From Perca fluviatilis (lineage: Eukaryota; Chordata; Actinopteri; Perciformes; Percidae), in the NCBI RefSeq assembly GCF_010015445.1, contig NC_053114.1:17873724-17937723 (forward strand): DNA of 64,000 nucleotides, given 5' to 3'. Positions 29,641-43,456 of the stretch are shown piece by piece (positions within the stretch are counted from its first letter, which is position 1; every line of letters begins with the position of its first letter). The translations under genes were made by a program, and so were the position numbers. The notes beneath the pieces were generated by a model. The model ran no database searches and was not told the DNA's origin. It saw only the letters and a program-made list of their open reading frames with translations.

Positions 29641-30149
29641 GTTGTCTAGATGTTGTTACGCAGGCTTTTAAGGTTGTGACTTCCTTTTTAAATTAAGTAA
29701 ATAGTCAAATATAGCTCAGTAGCAGCGGGAGCTCAGCAACGGTCGACTGCTCAGGGTGACAACATCACGTGACCCCCCTTTTTCAGTTTAGTTTTAATTA
29801 GTTTTTAAAGCGGGTTTGGTAGTTTAGTTTTTATTTTTTGAAAATGCTTAGTTTTACTTTTTATTAGTTTTAATGTTAGTTTTAGTCTTTTTATTCGTAA
29901 TATGGGATATTTGTCAAGGGCAAGATTCAAAAAGGTCAGAAAAAGTATTGTGTAATAATAACTCAACAAAAACATCATACAATTTATGTATTCACAATGT
30001 ATTCAACAATAACACCAGTACATACAATGTACATATGATGAGCACAAATATGTAAACAGTCTACACAAGGCGCCGCTGTAAGTGCAAAATGTGTAAATGA
30101 TGTGTTCCAGGTAAAACCTAAATAGTCAATAGACTAAAGAAGACATACA

Positions 30150-30604
30150 TTAAGAGGTGTTTTGAACTTTTAGTTGAGGTAAAATGGCGAACTTTTTGAA
30201 GTCAGTCAACTCCCACAGTTGTGTAGACATCCCAGTATCAATACACACATTAAACCACGCTTCCTCCCGCGCCGTTCGGCGTGCTGTATTTATAACCAGT
30301 AGCTTATCGGTCGGTGACGGTGAAAGCCCTCCTGTAGTGTTCTCTGTCCTGCGGTTGTCTCCGTCATGCTGCCTGGTCCTGTACCCATACATCCATGCCC
30401 TGTACCGGGGTTAGCTACTGTTTCGGGGAAAGGGGGCTTTGCGTTCTCCTTTACCTTGTTAAGGTAAGCTAGGTTAGCCTCCTTGTGCGTGCTTCTCAAA
30501 TGTACTTTCGAATTCATGGGATTTTTCCCTTTAATAAATTGTCCACATATTTTACCACCTTTCACTGCGAGGCACTTGCTTTTATTTGACACAGTCATAA
30601 TCAA
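30150..30604 (-). pseudogene. hAT transposase N-terminal remnant
   Basis: Two overlapping frames: 30290-30604 carries a BED-finger-like C...C...HLRSTH segment after a short leader, and 30150-30392 continues with CIDTGMSTQLWELTDFKKF, which resembles the conserved ...D..P...VE..GF block that follows the finger in hAT transposases. A frameshift separates them and the DDE core is absent. Identification rests on motif order. Confidence 0.5.
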
Positions 30605-31310
30605 ACACCGCCATGATGCCAGGCGAGGGGCACGGACTATCTTGTGTTCAATTTGACATGGAATGTCAGGATTTCTGGGTTCCCAGTCGGAAACTATATA
30701 TGTCTACGGCATAGACTGTATAAAACAGTGTCAACTCTGAAAGATATAACGTTATTTGCTCTATGAAAGACATTGACAAAGACGAAGACATTTATTTGAT
30801 AATTTTATTTTAGTTAGTTTTGCAAACAGACATTACAGTTTTAGTTAGTTATCGTTTTTTTGTAATGCCTCTTTTTTTTTCATTTCAGTTTACGACTATG
30901 TTTTTTTTCCCACCTACTTTTTGTTATTTCGTTCGTTTTCGTTAATGATTATAACCTTTGTTCCAACTGTATACCTGTTAAATAAGGGGGGGTGCCTTAT
31001 TAGAAAGCGATACCGACTTGGTTTGGACACATTCAACATGAACACAGATAAAACACCCACACTCACATTTTCCTCCCTCTCTTGATCCTCCTTGTAAATA
31101 AATGTAATTTACAGCCGCTGAGCAGGATGGTCCCTCGGAGTTCAGGCACAACAAGTTCAACTAAATCAACTTTGACTACAACAACAGCTCTTACAGCAGG
31201 TTGGTCATCGAGGAACTGCTTAGAATACAGGATCAATGAGAGGGGGAGCAACAGAGAGAGAGAGATGGCACTGGAGGGGGAGGGATACACTTTGTTCACC
31301 TACATGCATG

Positions 31311-31313
<3 letters not shown>

Positions 31314-31395
<82 letters not shown>
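31314..31395. repeat. (AC)n microsatellite
   Basis: About 82 bp of pure AC in intergenic DNA. Confidence 0.95.
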
Positions 31396-31397
<2 letters not shown>

Positions 31398-31867
31398 TGC
31401 TTCCTCTTATCTTTAGCCTGAGGGAGTCAGTCAGAGTCTGAGAGGTCCCCCGCACTGAAATAGTCGCCATGGCTCTCCAAGCCTCTTGATTACTGCTTTA
31501 GATCTCAGCAGGTGAAGGACAATATTGTTCAAGCATTGTATGAGAAACCTAGCTTCTACTCCACAGTCGTACCTCACATTTGCATTTATTTCTTTCTTCC
31601 GTCTTGAATTCATACCTCTCTATCTCTCTGCACTGAAATCCCCTAAGGGAATATATGTGGTACATTATGCATATTTGGTGTGGAAACCTTTTCCTGAGGG
31701 ATTTATATACATTGATCAGCTTTAATTATGTGTGTGTATGCACCTCACACTAAATGAGCCAGTGTTTGCGACTGGTCATGTGAAGTGATGTGTGACGCCG
31801 TTAACTGCAGGCTATGATGGATATTTTCCCTGTGAGTGGGCAAGCATGGCATTCTCTTCAGGCTTTT

Positions 31868-31870
<3 letters not shown>

Positions 31871-31964
<94 letters not shown>

Positions 31965-31977
31965 GTGTGTGTGTGTG

Positions 31978-32011
<34 letters not shown>

Positions 32012-32012
32012 T
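31871..32012. repeat. Long interrupted (GT)n microsatellite
   Basis: About 140 bp of GT with several GTTG and GGTG interruptions between 31928 and 31985, showing older, partly decayed repeat units between purer blocks. Confidence 0.95.
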
Positions 32013-32310
32013 TAAGAAATGGGCCTGTCAGAAGTGAATGATCAGACTAATCAGGTGAAAGACAGCAGACAGTGGGATTAAGACACACTGGAGAGAGAGA
32101 GAGCCCAAATATAGCTAGGGTCAACACACAGCTCACTCTAGGGTATATGTGCATGTGTACTGTAGACCCAGTCTTGTGAAGTCCCATGACAGGCCTTATT
32201 TTTTACATTACATTGCTTTACAGTGTTATATTATGACATGGGGATTTTAGAAAATCCATCATCAACATCACAAAACTTTTTGTGAGGAGTCTTGTCAGGT
32301 GGGAGTTTAA

Positions 32311-32337
32311 ACACACACACACCCCACACCACACACA

Positions 32338-32420
<83 letters not shown>
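32311..32420. repeat. (AC)n microsatellite
   Basis: About 110 bp of AC with CCCC and CC interruptions near 32321 and 32344. It lies 300 bp from a GT array of the opposite strand sense, so the two could pair. Confidence 0.95.
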
Positions 32421-32421
<1 letters not shown>

Positions 32422-35400
32422 TTCAATTGGACAGCCTGTTTGATCGCCCTGCCAGTAACAAACAAGCAGCTCTTTGGAAGACAAGCCCTTTTACCAGCAG
32501 GCCTTAATGGCATTAACTGTTAAGCAGAATGAGTTGTTTTGGAATAAAGCTTGACACATTGTTTACCTCCCATAACAATCAGCCCATTTACCATAAATGA
32601 ACCTTACAAGCCTAAACGGATAGATCATCAGCAGAGGAGACAACAGCCTGTGTTTATCTCCTCCATCTATCCATTTAGTTATCCAATCACTGAAAATGTA
32701 CATTCTCACACTCATTTGCTCTGACAAATATTGATGTTGCTTTGGTTTGTAATGCATCAGAATAAAAACAATCATCAATATTAATGGCCACTCTATTTGG
32801 AGATAATGCTCACATTCATTATCATCCATTAATGTTTGTTTACCTAATTTGATTAGACTATAACCTCCACAAAGGCATATTATGCACTCCTCGATCATTA
32901 TTTATGTGAGGAATCCTGAAAGGGTGGAAGCTTATTGAATTAAAAGTAAAATGCACCCTGTAAAAATTAGTCATATTACCAATCAGTGGCAAGCTACAGA
33001 GCTTTTCACCAGGGCTAACCTTTTATCATAGCTCACATCATGTTGACATAATTCACGTCATTACACTTCTAATCAGACTTGCACAGTATTGCCAAACAGT
33101 ATGATTCCAATTTTTCTTTTTTTTTTCACCCTCTTTCCTCCAATGATTATGTTGATATTTTTCCTTTGTCTTTTTAGCTTCATCGCTCCTGTTCCTCCCT
33201 CTCTTCTCTCGCGGCTGTCTCTCTAGAGCTGCTCTAATTAAACACGGGGTCGTGGTGGTACAGAGTCTTACAGCCGAGCAGAGGAAAAAGGCTCTAATTC
33301 CAGCTCTCAGGATGGAACTCTGACACACAATGGCCCTGCCATCCTCTCTGCCCCCCATAGATTCCCAACTGAAAGGCCTCTCCTCAGGCAGCTTTTTAAT
33401 AGGCCTCCCCTAACCCAGCACATACACCCACACACACACATAGCACGCATATAAACACACACATGCATAAGCACACGCAAACACACATGCACCTATACAG
33501 CAAGTACACACAGACACACACACAAGCCATTGGCCCCCTGTGTGTGTATGTCACTTGTTCTCTAGCTCACACTGCTTTGGGCTTTTTGAAGTGCTCCAAA
33601 AGCCAGTCGACAGCCTTTTTTACTTTTCACATAATGCAGAGGCGCAACTGCCGCACTAAGGCTACTACTCTGATTAGCTAGTATTGCAAGGGCGGCACTC
33701 AAGGGCAGATTGTCAGGGACTAAAGGTTCTTGGCCATTTTCTCCACGTGATGTATTTTTAAAAGCACTTGAACCGTATTCTGAAAGCAGTTAGTCCTGGC
33801 TGGATAGAGTTTTGGAAATATGGTTTGGGTCTATAATTTTGAAAGAAAAGTACATTTAAAGTTAGATTTTACATTGTAGAACGACTACCCCCATTTGATG
33901 GCATTAGATCCAATTTGGCTGGTATTTGTTATATACCATAGTTTAGGTAGATTAGTACATTGTAGCTTTACTTTCACTCTAAAAAAACATTTTTTTCATG
34001 AAATTTGTAAATGGAGTTCAGACAATTGGTTATGACAACTCTAGTTATTGGCAACTTTAGAGAATAGTTTTGAATTTGTCATTCAGAAGACAAATCTGGC
34101 GACCCTCTATTTTTTTTAACTGTCAAAAAATCTAAACAAGTATTGCTTGTGTAGCTAAAGCCTGATATAGCTTGTTCCTCTGTGCCGTAGACCTTCATTG
34201 TTACATTTTTTAAAACACAAAAATGTGCCCACACAATCGCACTGGCTGAAACGTTTCTTCATTACCATGTACATGGGCACTGTAATTTGTTTTGAGTCAG
34301 TCACACTGTAAATACTAACTAGTACACCAAAAGTGTATAAATCTGCATCTGAAAATAGTCCCAGACAAATGCACTTATTTTTTTTAAGTTGAGTTTGAGT
34401 ATTTTCTAAAAACTACATTGCCCAGCTTTTTTTAAGAAAATGACTGAGCCTTTAAAAATAAATCAAATGTATGTATTTGTGTCACTATTTAAAGATTTAC
34501 ATCTTCAATAAGGACAAATGGGCTTCATGCTACAGACAGCATAAGGATGTTGAAAAGTATTGATTAATGGAATTTTAATGAGATTTGTTATTATATACTT
34601 CGTATCCTTTAAGAGTAACTATAACGTCTATAGATATGTCATAAGATATTTCATAAGATGTACATTTTCTTAGCTACATTTAGATAGATGAAAATGGCTG
34701 AAAGCTTCTTTTATGTGTGGCTATGTGCTGTTGAGGATGGGGGTGGTACTAAGCTGTATCTGTAAGTCCAGGGTATTGGATCGTTGTTGATGTGTTTTGG
34801 CCCTGAATGATAATTCTGCCTGTTGGAAAGACTAGAGGTTGTTGTGCAACATCTTGGCACTCCGCTCTTCCCTCCTTTCCGTGCCATCTTCTCCCCTCCG
34901 TCACTCTCTGTCCTTGCTCCTCTTTATCCTTCCAGCTAGCTACCCTCCTTCAATCCTTCGCTCTCTCTAAGACTGGCGAATGCCCTTAACAACACAAAGA
35001 GACAGTGTTCAATCAGGATGGGAAGAGTCAGAGAGAGCTCATCTGCTCGGTGTGACGCCCATTACGTATTGATCTGGACTCTGTGCAGGGCAGTGAGGGC
35101 ACGTTTGTGTTTGTATCTATATAAATGAAAAAGAGGGAAACGACAGGAGAAAGTTGTTGGCACTGTATTGGCCTCGTGTGTTGATCTGATATCTTCTCAG
35201 TGATAAATGAGGTTGGTAGGGGGATGGCTGTGGAGTAGAGGCAGAAAATTAGGCAGCTGATACAGCAGCCCACTCGTAAAATCTCTCCGTGCTGATGTGT
35301 ATAGACTATAAGCCCATTGATCTGTAGGGAGAATTAATTTGCTCTGGCACTAATGCAGGAGGGAGCTAACTTCATGTTGTTAGCCAACGTCAGATCCAAG

Positions 35401-35807
35401 CTATGTTCAATTAAGCCTGGTAACAAAAGCAGAGTGCAGCACTTACAACTGCCCCACATTATCTGAACCATGGGCCATAGTTATATTAGTATAAGTATTT
35501 TTGTAATTCATATGGCTTGTCTTCATGCAGGTGTGCTCTGATCAGTAATTCATGTCCGATTGTATTATTCTAATCTGAACAGCGATTAAAAGGGCTCTTT
35601 GTTATGTGAGAAAATATTGCGGCACATGGCGTAAGCCTTTTATCATTATTACAGCACCCTCTCTCAGCCACAGTGTTTGCCTGAGGGCAGGTCTACATGA
35701 CAGGCTGTTTATGTGTGTTTGTATGTATTTTTGCATCGGGGGCTTTCCCAGGCTCAGGGTTTTACAGTAGTAGGTGATGAGGGCTACAATGTGTATGTGT
35801 CCCTCGG

Positions 35808-35812
<5 letters not shown>

Positions 35813-35843
<31 letters not shown>
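35813..35843. repeat. Short (GT)n microsatellite
   Basis: About 30 bp of GT repeat in intergenic DNA. Confidence 0.85.
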
Positions 35844-35845
<2 letters not shown>

Positions 35846-36270
35846 GGGGTGTGTCTCAGGGTAAGTGTCTGGGAAGATGTGATTTTCTTATGACAAAGCA
35901 CTGTAATAGCAGGCTAGGCTTTAGTCATAAAGCAATTGGGATAATACACTGGTTTACTAACAAAGCTCCCAAAAACACCCACACTGTGAAGTGCCTGAGT
36001 CAGGCTACAGTGGGGGGGGGCGGATAAAAGATGTGGAAAGAAACAAAATAGAAAAGAGTAATAACGTTTATTTCCACCTAGACAAAGCAGGTTAAGGGTT
36101 ATGTAGCTATCAAATGGACACTTTCTTGTGATAATCCCTAACCTGAACACAACAAGAGTTCGACTCAGTCAGATCTTTAAAGTCTCAGCAAGTGAATATG
36201 TGCTTGATAGGCTTGCTGCAACTTGCCCTACTCACATACCCGTCTCCAAAACACTTTTTACACTCTCTCT

Positions 36271-36373
<103 letters not shown>

Positions 36374-37698
36374 CCTTGTGAGCAGATGAAACCTGGCAGA
36401 TAAGCACCTTTACCTGCAGGTGCTGGAGAAGGGTCTGTGCATCTTAAAGAACCACATTGGCCAGATATTCATCTCACTCTCTCTTCCTGCTCTTAACACT
36501 GTTCTCTATCTGTATCTCTTGGCTCTTTCTCTCAGACACAGGCCTGTATCAGCGGGTTGATGCCATGCATGGTAATCCTGTATGACCTGAATCTAGATTC
36601 AATTCCGTGTCACACTAATGTCACATAGTACTGCCTGTAACATATTTGTTTTCCAGCTGTGGGCAGGCTGCCAGGAATGCTCACACGTTGGACTGGTAAA
36701 AATGTAGGTTTATTTTAATGTACATCTATTGAAAGTAATGAAAAAATGTAATTCTAAGTTAAATTAACTTTAAAGGGGTGATAGAATGCAAAACTGATTT
36801 TACCTTGTCATAGTTGAATAATGACAGTTTAGTGGGTAACTAGGACATACATAGAACCTCTAAATCCCATTGACACCTCTTTTCTCTGCAAATCTCACTA
36901 TTTGAAACTGCCTCTGAAAATGGGCGAATCTCAACAAGCCCCATAGTTGACGTCAACTATTGCGGCTCCTCCTCATTTGGCTCTAGTCTCTCTCTTTGTC
37001 ACGCCCCAACATTTGCATAAGCTACACAACTGACCTGAGATCAGTTAGTCTTCTGAATCTAGCTAGGTCGTGCAAATCTCAGAAATTGTATACATTGTTC
37101 ATATGCTATTTTACCATTAAATTCACTTCTGAGACTTTTTTATGCGAGAACTCAACTATGTAGAGGTCAAATACGGGCCGTTTTACAAAAATTGATGTCT
37201 AATTGCAAATTTTGTCCGACTGTGTGTCGGAGTTCAGAGGCTGGTGCTGCCTGTGTAGCTGCCTCGCCGCCTGGCCTGCCTTCCTTCACAGACCCCGGCC
37301 TGCTGTGAGGTAGATGGAGCTCAGTCACGGCTGGCAACCCACAGCACTCCATACCCGCGCAAAGTCACCGTTTTGGGCTAATGGACTACGAAACGCCGCT
37401 GCTCTGACAGAGCTCCTGGGCCTGCAACTCCTCTCTTCCTGCTAGCTAAATGCCCGGTGTATGTGAGTGAAAGCGCGGTCAGCGAGCTTGTTACGCCAGC
37501 ATTCTCTTACCACAGGTTCCAGTTACTCTTTTAATGTGTGTAATTATAATGTGTTGAGTTATTTAAACAAACGATTGGGGAAATAAACGCCGCTTGTCTG
37601 TGAGTCTCATTGATAGAGCCTGCGGCTGGATGGAGCTCTATCAATGAGAGCTAGCTAGCCTCCTCTTAGAATTCCTCTGGAATTCACAAAAATTAATT

Positions 37699-38534
37699 AA
37701 CTTGAAATCGGACACCGTTGTTAGGTTTATAAGACATTTAGTTAGATGTTGTGTAAGTGGCGTGACGAAATTCAAACTGTAAATATACTCGAATTAAGGC
37801 GAAAAGGAAGCTAACTATCCGTGATTTGTAGCTAGGATTGAAGGGACAGTCACAGCTAACGAAACACCTAGCTAGTCTTCACAACTATTAACTTGAAATC
37901 GGACACCGTTGTTAGGTTTATAAGACATTTAGTTAGATGTTGTGTAAGTGGCGTGACGAAATTCAAACTGTAAATATACTCTAATTAAGGCGAAAAGGAA
38001 GCTAACTATCCGTGATTTGTAGCTAGGATTGAAGGGACAGTCACAGCTAACGAAACACCTAGCTAGTCTTCACAACTATTAACTTGAAATCGGACACCGT
38101 TGTTAGGTTTATAAGACATTTAGTTAGATGTTGTGTAAGTGGCGTGACGAAATTCAAACTGTAAATATACTCTAATTAAGGCGAAAAGGAAGCTAACTAT
38201 CCGTGATTTGTAGCTAGGATTGAAGGGACAGTCACAGCTAACGAAACACCTAGCTAGTCTTCACAACTATTAACTTGAAATCGGACACCGTTGTTAGGTT
38301 TATAAGAGATTTAGTTAGATGTTGTGTAAGTGGCGTGACGAAATTCAAACTGTAAATATACTCTAATTAAGGCGAAAAGGAAGCTAACTATCCGTGATTT
38401 GTAGCTAGGATTGAAGGGACAGTCACAGCTAACGAAACACCTAGCTAATCTTCACAAATATTAATTAACTTGAAATCGGACACCGTTGTTAGGTTTATAA
38501 GACATTTAGTTAGATTTTGTATAAGTGCCGTGAC
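37699..38534. repeat. 191-bp minisatellite, about 4.4 copies
   Basis: Units begin AACTTGAAATCGGACACCGT at 37699, 37890, 38081, 38272 and 38467 (partial). The first three spacings are exactly 191 bp; the last is 195 bp because of a short TAAT-containing insertion. Copies differ at only a few bases, so amplification or homogenisation was recent. Not coding. Confidence 0.97.
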
Positions 38535-38756
38535 ATGTGTGTAACATGTGGTAAGAGATTGCTGGTGTAACAAGCTCGCTGACCGCGCTCTCACTCTCAC
38601 ACAACGGGCCATTTAGCTAGCAGGAAGAGGGGAGTTGAAGGCCCTGGAGCTCTGTCAGGGCAGCGGTGTTGGTTGTCCCTGCTGTGGGCTGCCAGCCGTG
38701 ACGGAGCTCCAAGTACCTCATAGCAGGCCGGGGTCTGTGAAGGAAGGCAGGCCGGG

Positions 38757-38817
38757 CGGCGAGGCAGCACCGGCGGGCGGCGAGGCAGCACCGGCGGGCG
38801 GCGAGGCAGCACCGGCT
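38757..38817. repeat. 21-bp GC-rich tandem repeat, three copies
   Basis: The unit CGGCGAGGCAGCACCGGCGGG is repeated three times within the right arm of the inverted-repeat element. The matching place in the left arm has about one copy, so the expansion followed arm formation. Confidence 0.9.
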
Positions 38818-39192
38818 TAACTCTGACACACAGTCTTACCAAATTTGCAATTAGCCATCAATTTTCGTAAAATGGCCCATATTTGAGCTTTATATAGTTG
38901 ATTTCTCACTTAAAAAAGTCTCAGAAGTGAATTTATAACGAAATAGCCCGACAAACAATGTATAACTTTGCAGTGTCTGAAATATGAGGCCTGCTGCCGA
39001 GGTAATGGTAAGTGACTGAATCACAGACTAACACTTGGAGTGCCGAGGTCATTAATGGGTATAAATTGCCACAACCTTTTTAAAAGTGCACTTTTGTTGG
39101 ATGACAACATGGTAATATTGTGAATGGATATGTTGACCTTATGTAACATAAAGCTCTTATGTACTGTAGCTCTCTTACTTTGGTGATACATA

Positions 39193-40741
<1,549 letters not shown>

Positions 40742-41002
40742 TATTGCTACCAAATTAGCCTGCTAACATGCCAACATTTCACTGCTAGCTATCTTAATAA
40801 CAGGTTGCTAATGTTTACATCTTATCTATGATGTCATGTCACCGGGATATCTGCATCAACAGTGATAGCTTTCTCTTTATTATTTTCTGTTGTGAAACAA
40901 GTAAGCTTACAAAGCCAACACATTGAGCTTGGCAGGGTAACAAGACACCCTATGTTGTCACATCTAATTCTTTATTTCTAGTTTATAACATGTATTAAAA
41001 CA

Positions 41003-41856
41003 TAGCGTTACCGGTACCTGAAATTCAGTTCCGGTTCCCAACAGTACCTTTTTCCGGTTCTTTTGCTCTTTTCTCTGTAATAACAAAAAACGTATTTCAT
41101 TTGTAAAAATAATTCCAAACCTGTTTATCCTATTTACTTACATTTTGTTAATTATTTAGAACATTTTACACACCACACAAAATAAAACCCCTCCATCTCC
41201 CCCCAAACCCGTCCTCCAACCTATTAAATCAAATGATTATTAATTTCTTACACTGCACTATAACTTTTATTCTTGTATTTGTATCTTATTCTATTTTAGC
41301 ATGTTTTTATTTTCTATCTCTTTAATGTTTTATGTAAAGCACTTTGAATTACCTTGTTGCTGAAATGTGCTATACAAATAAAGTTGCTTTGCCCTACAAT
41401 TTCCAGCCTGTCAGTCAGTCACCAGGGTATAGAGAACACTGTTGGGCCTATAATCTCCAGCCTGTCAGTCAGTCACCAGGGCATAGAGAACACTGTTGGG
41501 CCTACAATCTCCAGCCTATCAGTCAGTCACCAGGGCATAGAAAACACTGCTGCCCCTGTCTGTCTCGGAAGAAGTGGAACGTGCTTTTGGCTCACCGTTA
41601 TATTAGCGAACGGCGTCTGCGTGAAGTTTTGAAAACTGTAACAGCGACGTAATTTGGCTCCGTCTACACCGCACCTCTGCATTTGTGTGTCGGAGACCTG
41701 CTCTGTCACACATGCAGAGAGAACAGATGCTCACGCTTACGTGCTCTCAGGTACCGAAATTTGGCATCATTTGATTTAACGTGATTCGATTTTTCGGTAG
41801 TACCGACGCAATTCCGACGGTACCCAAAAAAGTACAGAGTTCGGTACCCAACCCTA
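41003..41856. mobile_element. Possible hAT-like element (about 850 bp) containing an L2-type tail and minisatellite
   Basis: The right end, reverse-complemented, reads TAGGGTTGGGTACCGAACTC, and the left end reads TAGCGTTACCGGTACCTGAA. The inner margins share GGTACC phrases. Outside 8-mers TTAAAACA and CTTAAACA agree at 6 of 8. At 41330-41392 is a phrase typical of L2/CR1 LINE 3' tails (GCACTTTGAATTACCTTG, then GTGCTATACAAATAAAG). Boundaries are tentative. Confidence 0.4.
41393..41554. repeat. 54-bp minisatellite, three copies
   Basis: Copies start at 41393, 41447 and 41501. Each runs CCTAYAATYTCCAGCCTRTC, then AGTCAGTCACCAGGG and the rest of the unit. Because 54 is a multiple of three, two plus-strand frames stay open through it, but there is no support for translation. 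Confidence 0.95.
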
Positions 41857-43384
41857 CTTAAACAGGATTTATATTAATGATGTTCCATTTTTTTGCATGT
41901 TTAATTTACTACAATGTCATGTTTTTTCTGCCTCTTCAGTGTGTGAATATGACTTTAAAGTTCAAAGACGATCGCAGTGAATATGAAGCTTGATCACATA
42001 ATCCAGGTGTGATTTCATTGAAGTGCTGGTGAGAAACCGAAGATAGAAAATGAATAATAGTGCACAGTTTGTTATCTTGAGGCAACAGAGCTACTGTGTT
42101 TGGACAGTGAGAAAACGCTGACAAAAACAGTTGAGGGAACACCATCGATGTTCTATTTTTCAAAAATAATTTCTGGACATCATTGCATAATATAATGCAT
42201 TGCTCTGGTGGACTCCACATAATTATTTCTGTATGTCTCCCATTCCATAGTCTTCCTTAACAATAATGGCTCATGATAAAACACAGGTGGCAGTTCATAT
42301 GCATGCATAAAAGGAGGTTGTCATGTCATTTTTCAGAGGTTATCTTGGAACGCAGCAGCCATTCACTGCAGGGAAATCTTAGCAGCCATTATATAATATA
42401 CCAGTGAATTAAAATCTCTGCAGCCTAGTTCTCTCCCTCTTGCCATCTCTCTCACTGTCTCTCTTTGTGGGGTCAGAGTACTAGTTGATTGTGGAGCTCG
42501 GCTGAAACTCAATAAGGGAGAACTGGGAAAAGTCCCTGTATGCGCTTTTTTTTTTCTCTCTCATTAAGCAGTTTTGTTTATAGTTTATCCACAATCCAAT
42601 TGCCTGTATCTTCTCATATAATGGCCCCTTCCTGTCTGCACTTCCATTTCTTCAAATTTCAACAATCCTTTTCTCTTCCTTGCTTTTACATGCCTGCCTT
42701 TTAAGTCACTTTTCAAAGCAATGTGTGCCATTAACCAACTGTCAATGTAAGGGTGCTTGGCACATGAATCAGACTATGATGGCCTTTCCCGACTGTAGAG
42801 GCTGTACTGCAAAAGTATACTGCAAAACCTTTTTTCAATCCAACTTGGAGAAATTTTAGCTTCTTTCCCTGTCATTTAATTCCACTTTCAAATGAAGCAT
42901 TACGCAGACACTCTGTCAGATTTTATTGCACCAGAGAGAGAGCACATGTACTTGCTAAAGCCCACAAAGAAACCCTCTAAGCACCTTTCCACACTAAGAC
43001 TTGTAAATGTAATTGCTGGTTTCTCCTCCGGGCTTTTAAGAAAAAAGGACAGGAAGGAGTACAGATGGATGATTTTCAGCCTAATCACCATCCTTAAATT
43101 TCTAAAGAGATGCGGCTTTGGCAGAGAGAGCCAGAAAGCAGAGAAATGGACCAAAAGTACTCTCTCTGTGTTAGTATGTACTATGTTTAGTACGTGTGTT
43201 TTTTTGTGTGTATTTGTGTATTTTCTGCTTGCAAGCGTTGCAGTTTCAAAGCACATTTTAATCTGTACTTTCAATTTAAGCAATTTACTTTCATCTTGCT
43301 GCATCTAGATGAGTGACCTTGCAGTGTAAGAGATGTTGTTGTTCTTTTTAGCATCTGCTTCCTCCGTCCCTTGTGAAGTAAAAT

Positions 43385-43386
<2 letters not shown>

Positions 43387-43454
<68 letters not shown>
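43387..43454. repeat. (AC)34 microsatellite
   Basis: 68 bp of uninterrupted AC. Confidence 0.95.

Positions 43455-43456
<2 letters not shown>

Larger units (their letters stand above)
23968..29779 (-). mobile_element. Near full-length L1 (Tx1-like) LINE, 5.8 kb
   Basis: Minus-strand element with both ORFs. A 16-bp target duplication, TTTTCAGTTTAGTTTT, is at 23952-23967 and 29780-29795. The A-tail appears on the plus strand as the T-rich stretch at 23968-23980. ORF1 (about 28900-29640) and ORF2 (28162 to about 24271) keep the L1 order: coiled coil and RNA-binding ORF1, then AP endonuclease, RT and zinc knuckle. It carries only a handful of disabling changes, so the insertion is fairly young. 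Target-site preference for the AT-rich hAT end fits L1-type integration. Confidence 0.92.
23891..30959 (-). mobile_element. hAT element with relic transposase, split by an L1 insertion
   Basis: The outer ends are CAAGGTTATTAT and, reverse-complemented from the right end, AAAGGTTATAAT. Exact 8-mers GTTCCAAC flank both sides (23883-23890 and 30960-30967), the hAT signature. Both subterminal regions are rich in TTTAGTTTT/GTTTTCGTT runs. Inside, on the minus strand (30150-30604), is a broken transposase start. About 5.8 kb of the span (23968-29779) is a later LINE insertion, so the hAT itself is about 1.25 kb and internally deleted. Confidence 0.88.
36770..38990. mobile_element. About 2.2-kb non-autonomous element with long inverted arms and an internal minisatellite
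   Basis: The left end reads TTAAAGGGGTGATAGAATGC, a start I associate with a common fish DNA transposon family; TTAA there would fit a Kolobok- or piggyBac-type target. Two arms of roughly 440 bp (about 37083-37525 and 38540-38985) are inverted copies of each other; shared blocks include CCTTCCTTCACAGACCCCGG, GCGGTCAGCGAGCTTGTTAC and ATTCACTTCTGAGACTTTTT. Between them lie a 14-bp hairpin (37606-37648) and 191-bp tandem repeats. The outermost 300 bp on the left has no partner on the right, so the right end is missing or deleted. No protein domain is encoded. Confidence 0.7.

Noticed and set aside
37699..38534. CRISPR-like or satellite array
   Set aside because: The units are directly adjacent 191-bp tandem copies with no spacers, in a eukaryotic mobile element. 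It is a minisatellite.
41344..41652. ORF with repeated NLQPVSQSPGHREHCWAY peptide
   Set aside because: It arises because the 54-bp minisatellite unit is a multiple of three. There is no promoter, homologue or splice support.
42892..43308. 138-residue ORF as a possible small gene
   Set aside because: No recognisable domain, an almost equal open frame lies on the other strand, and there is no start or splice context of note.
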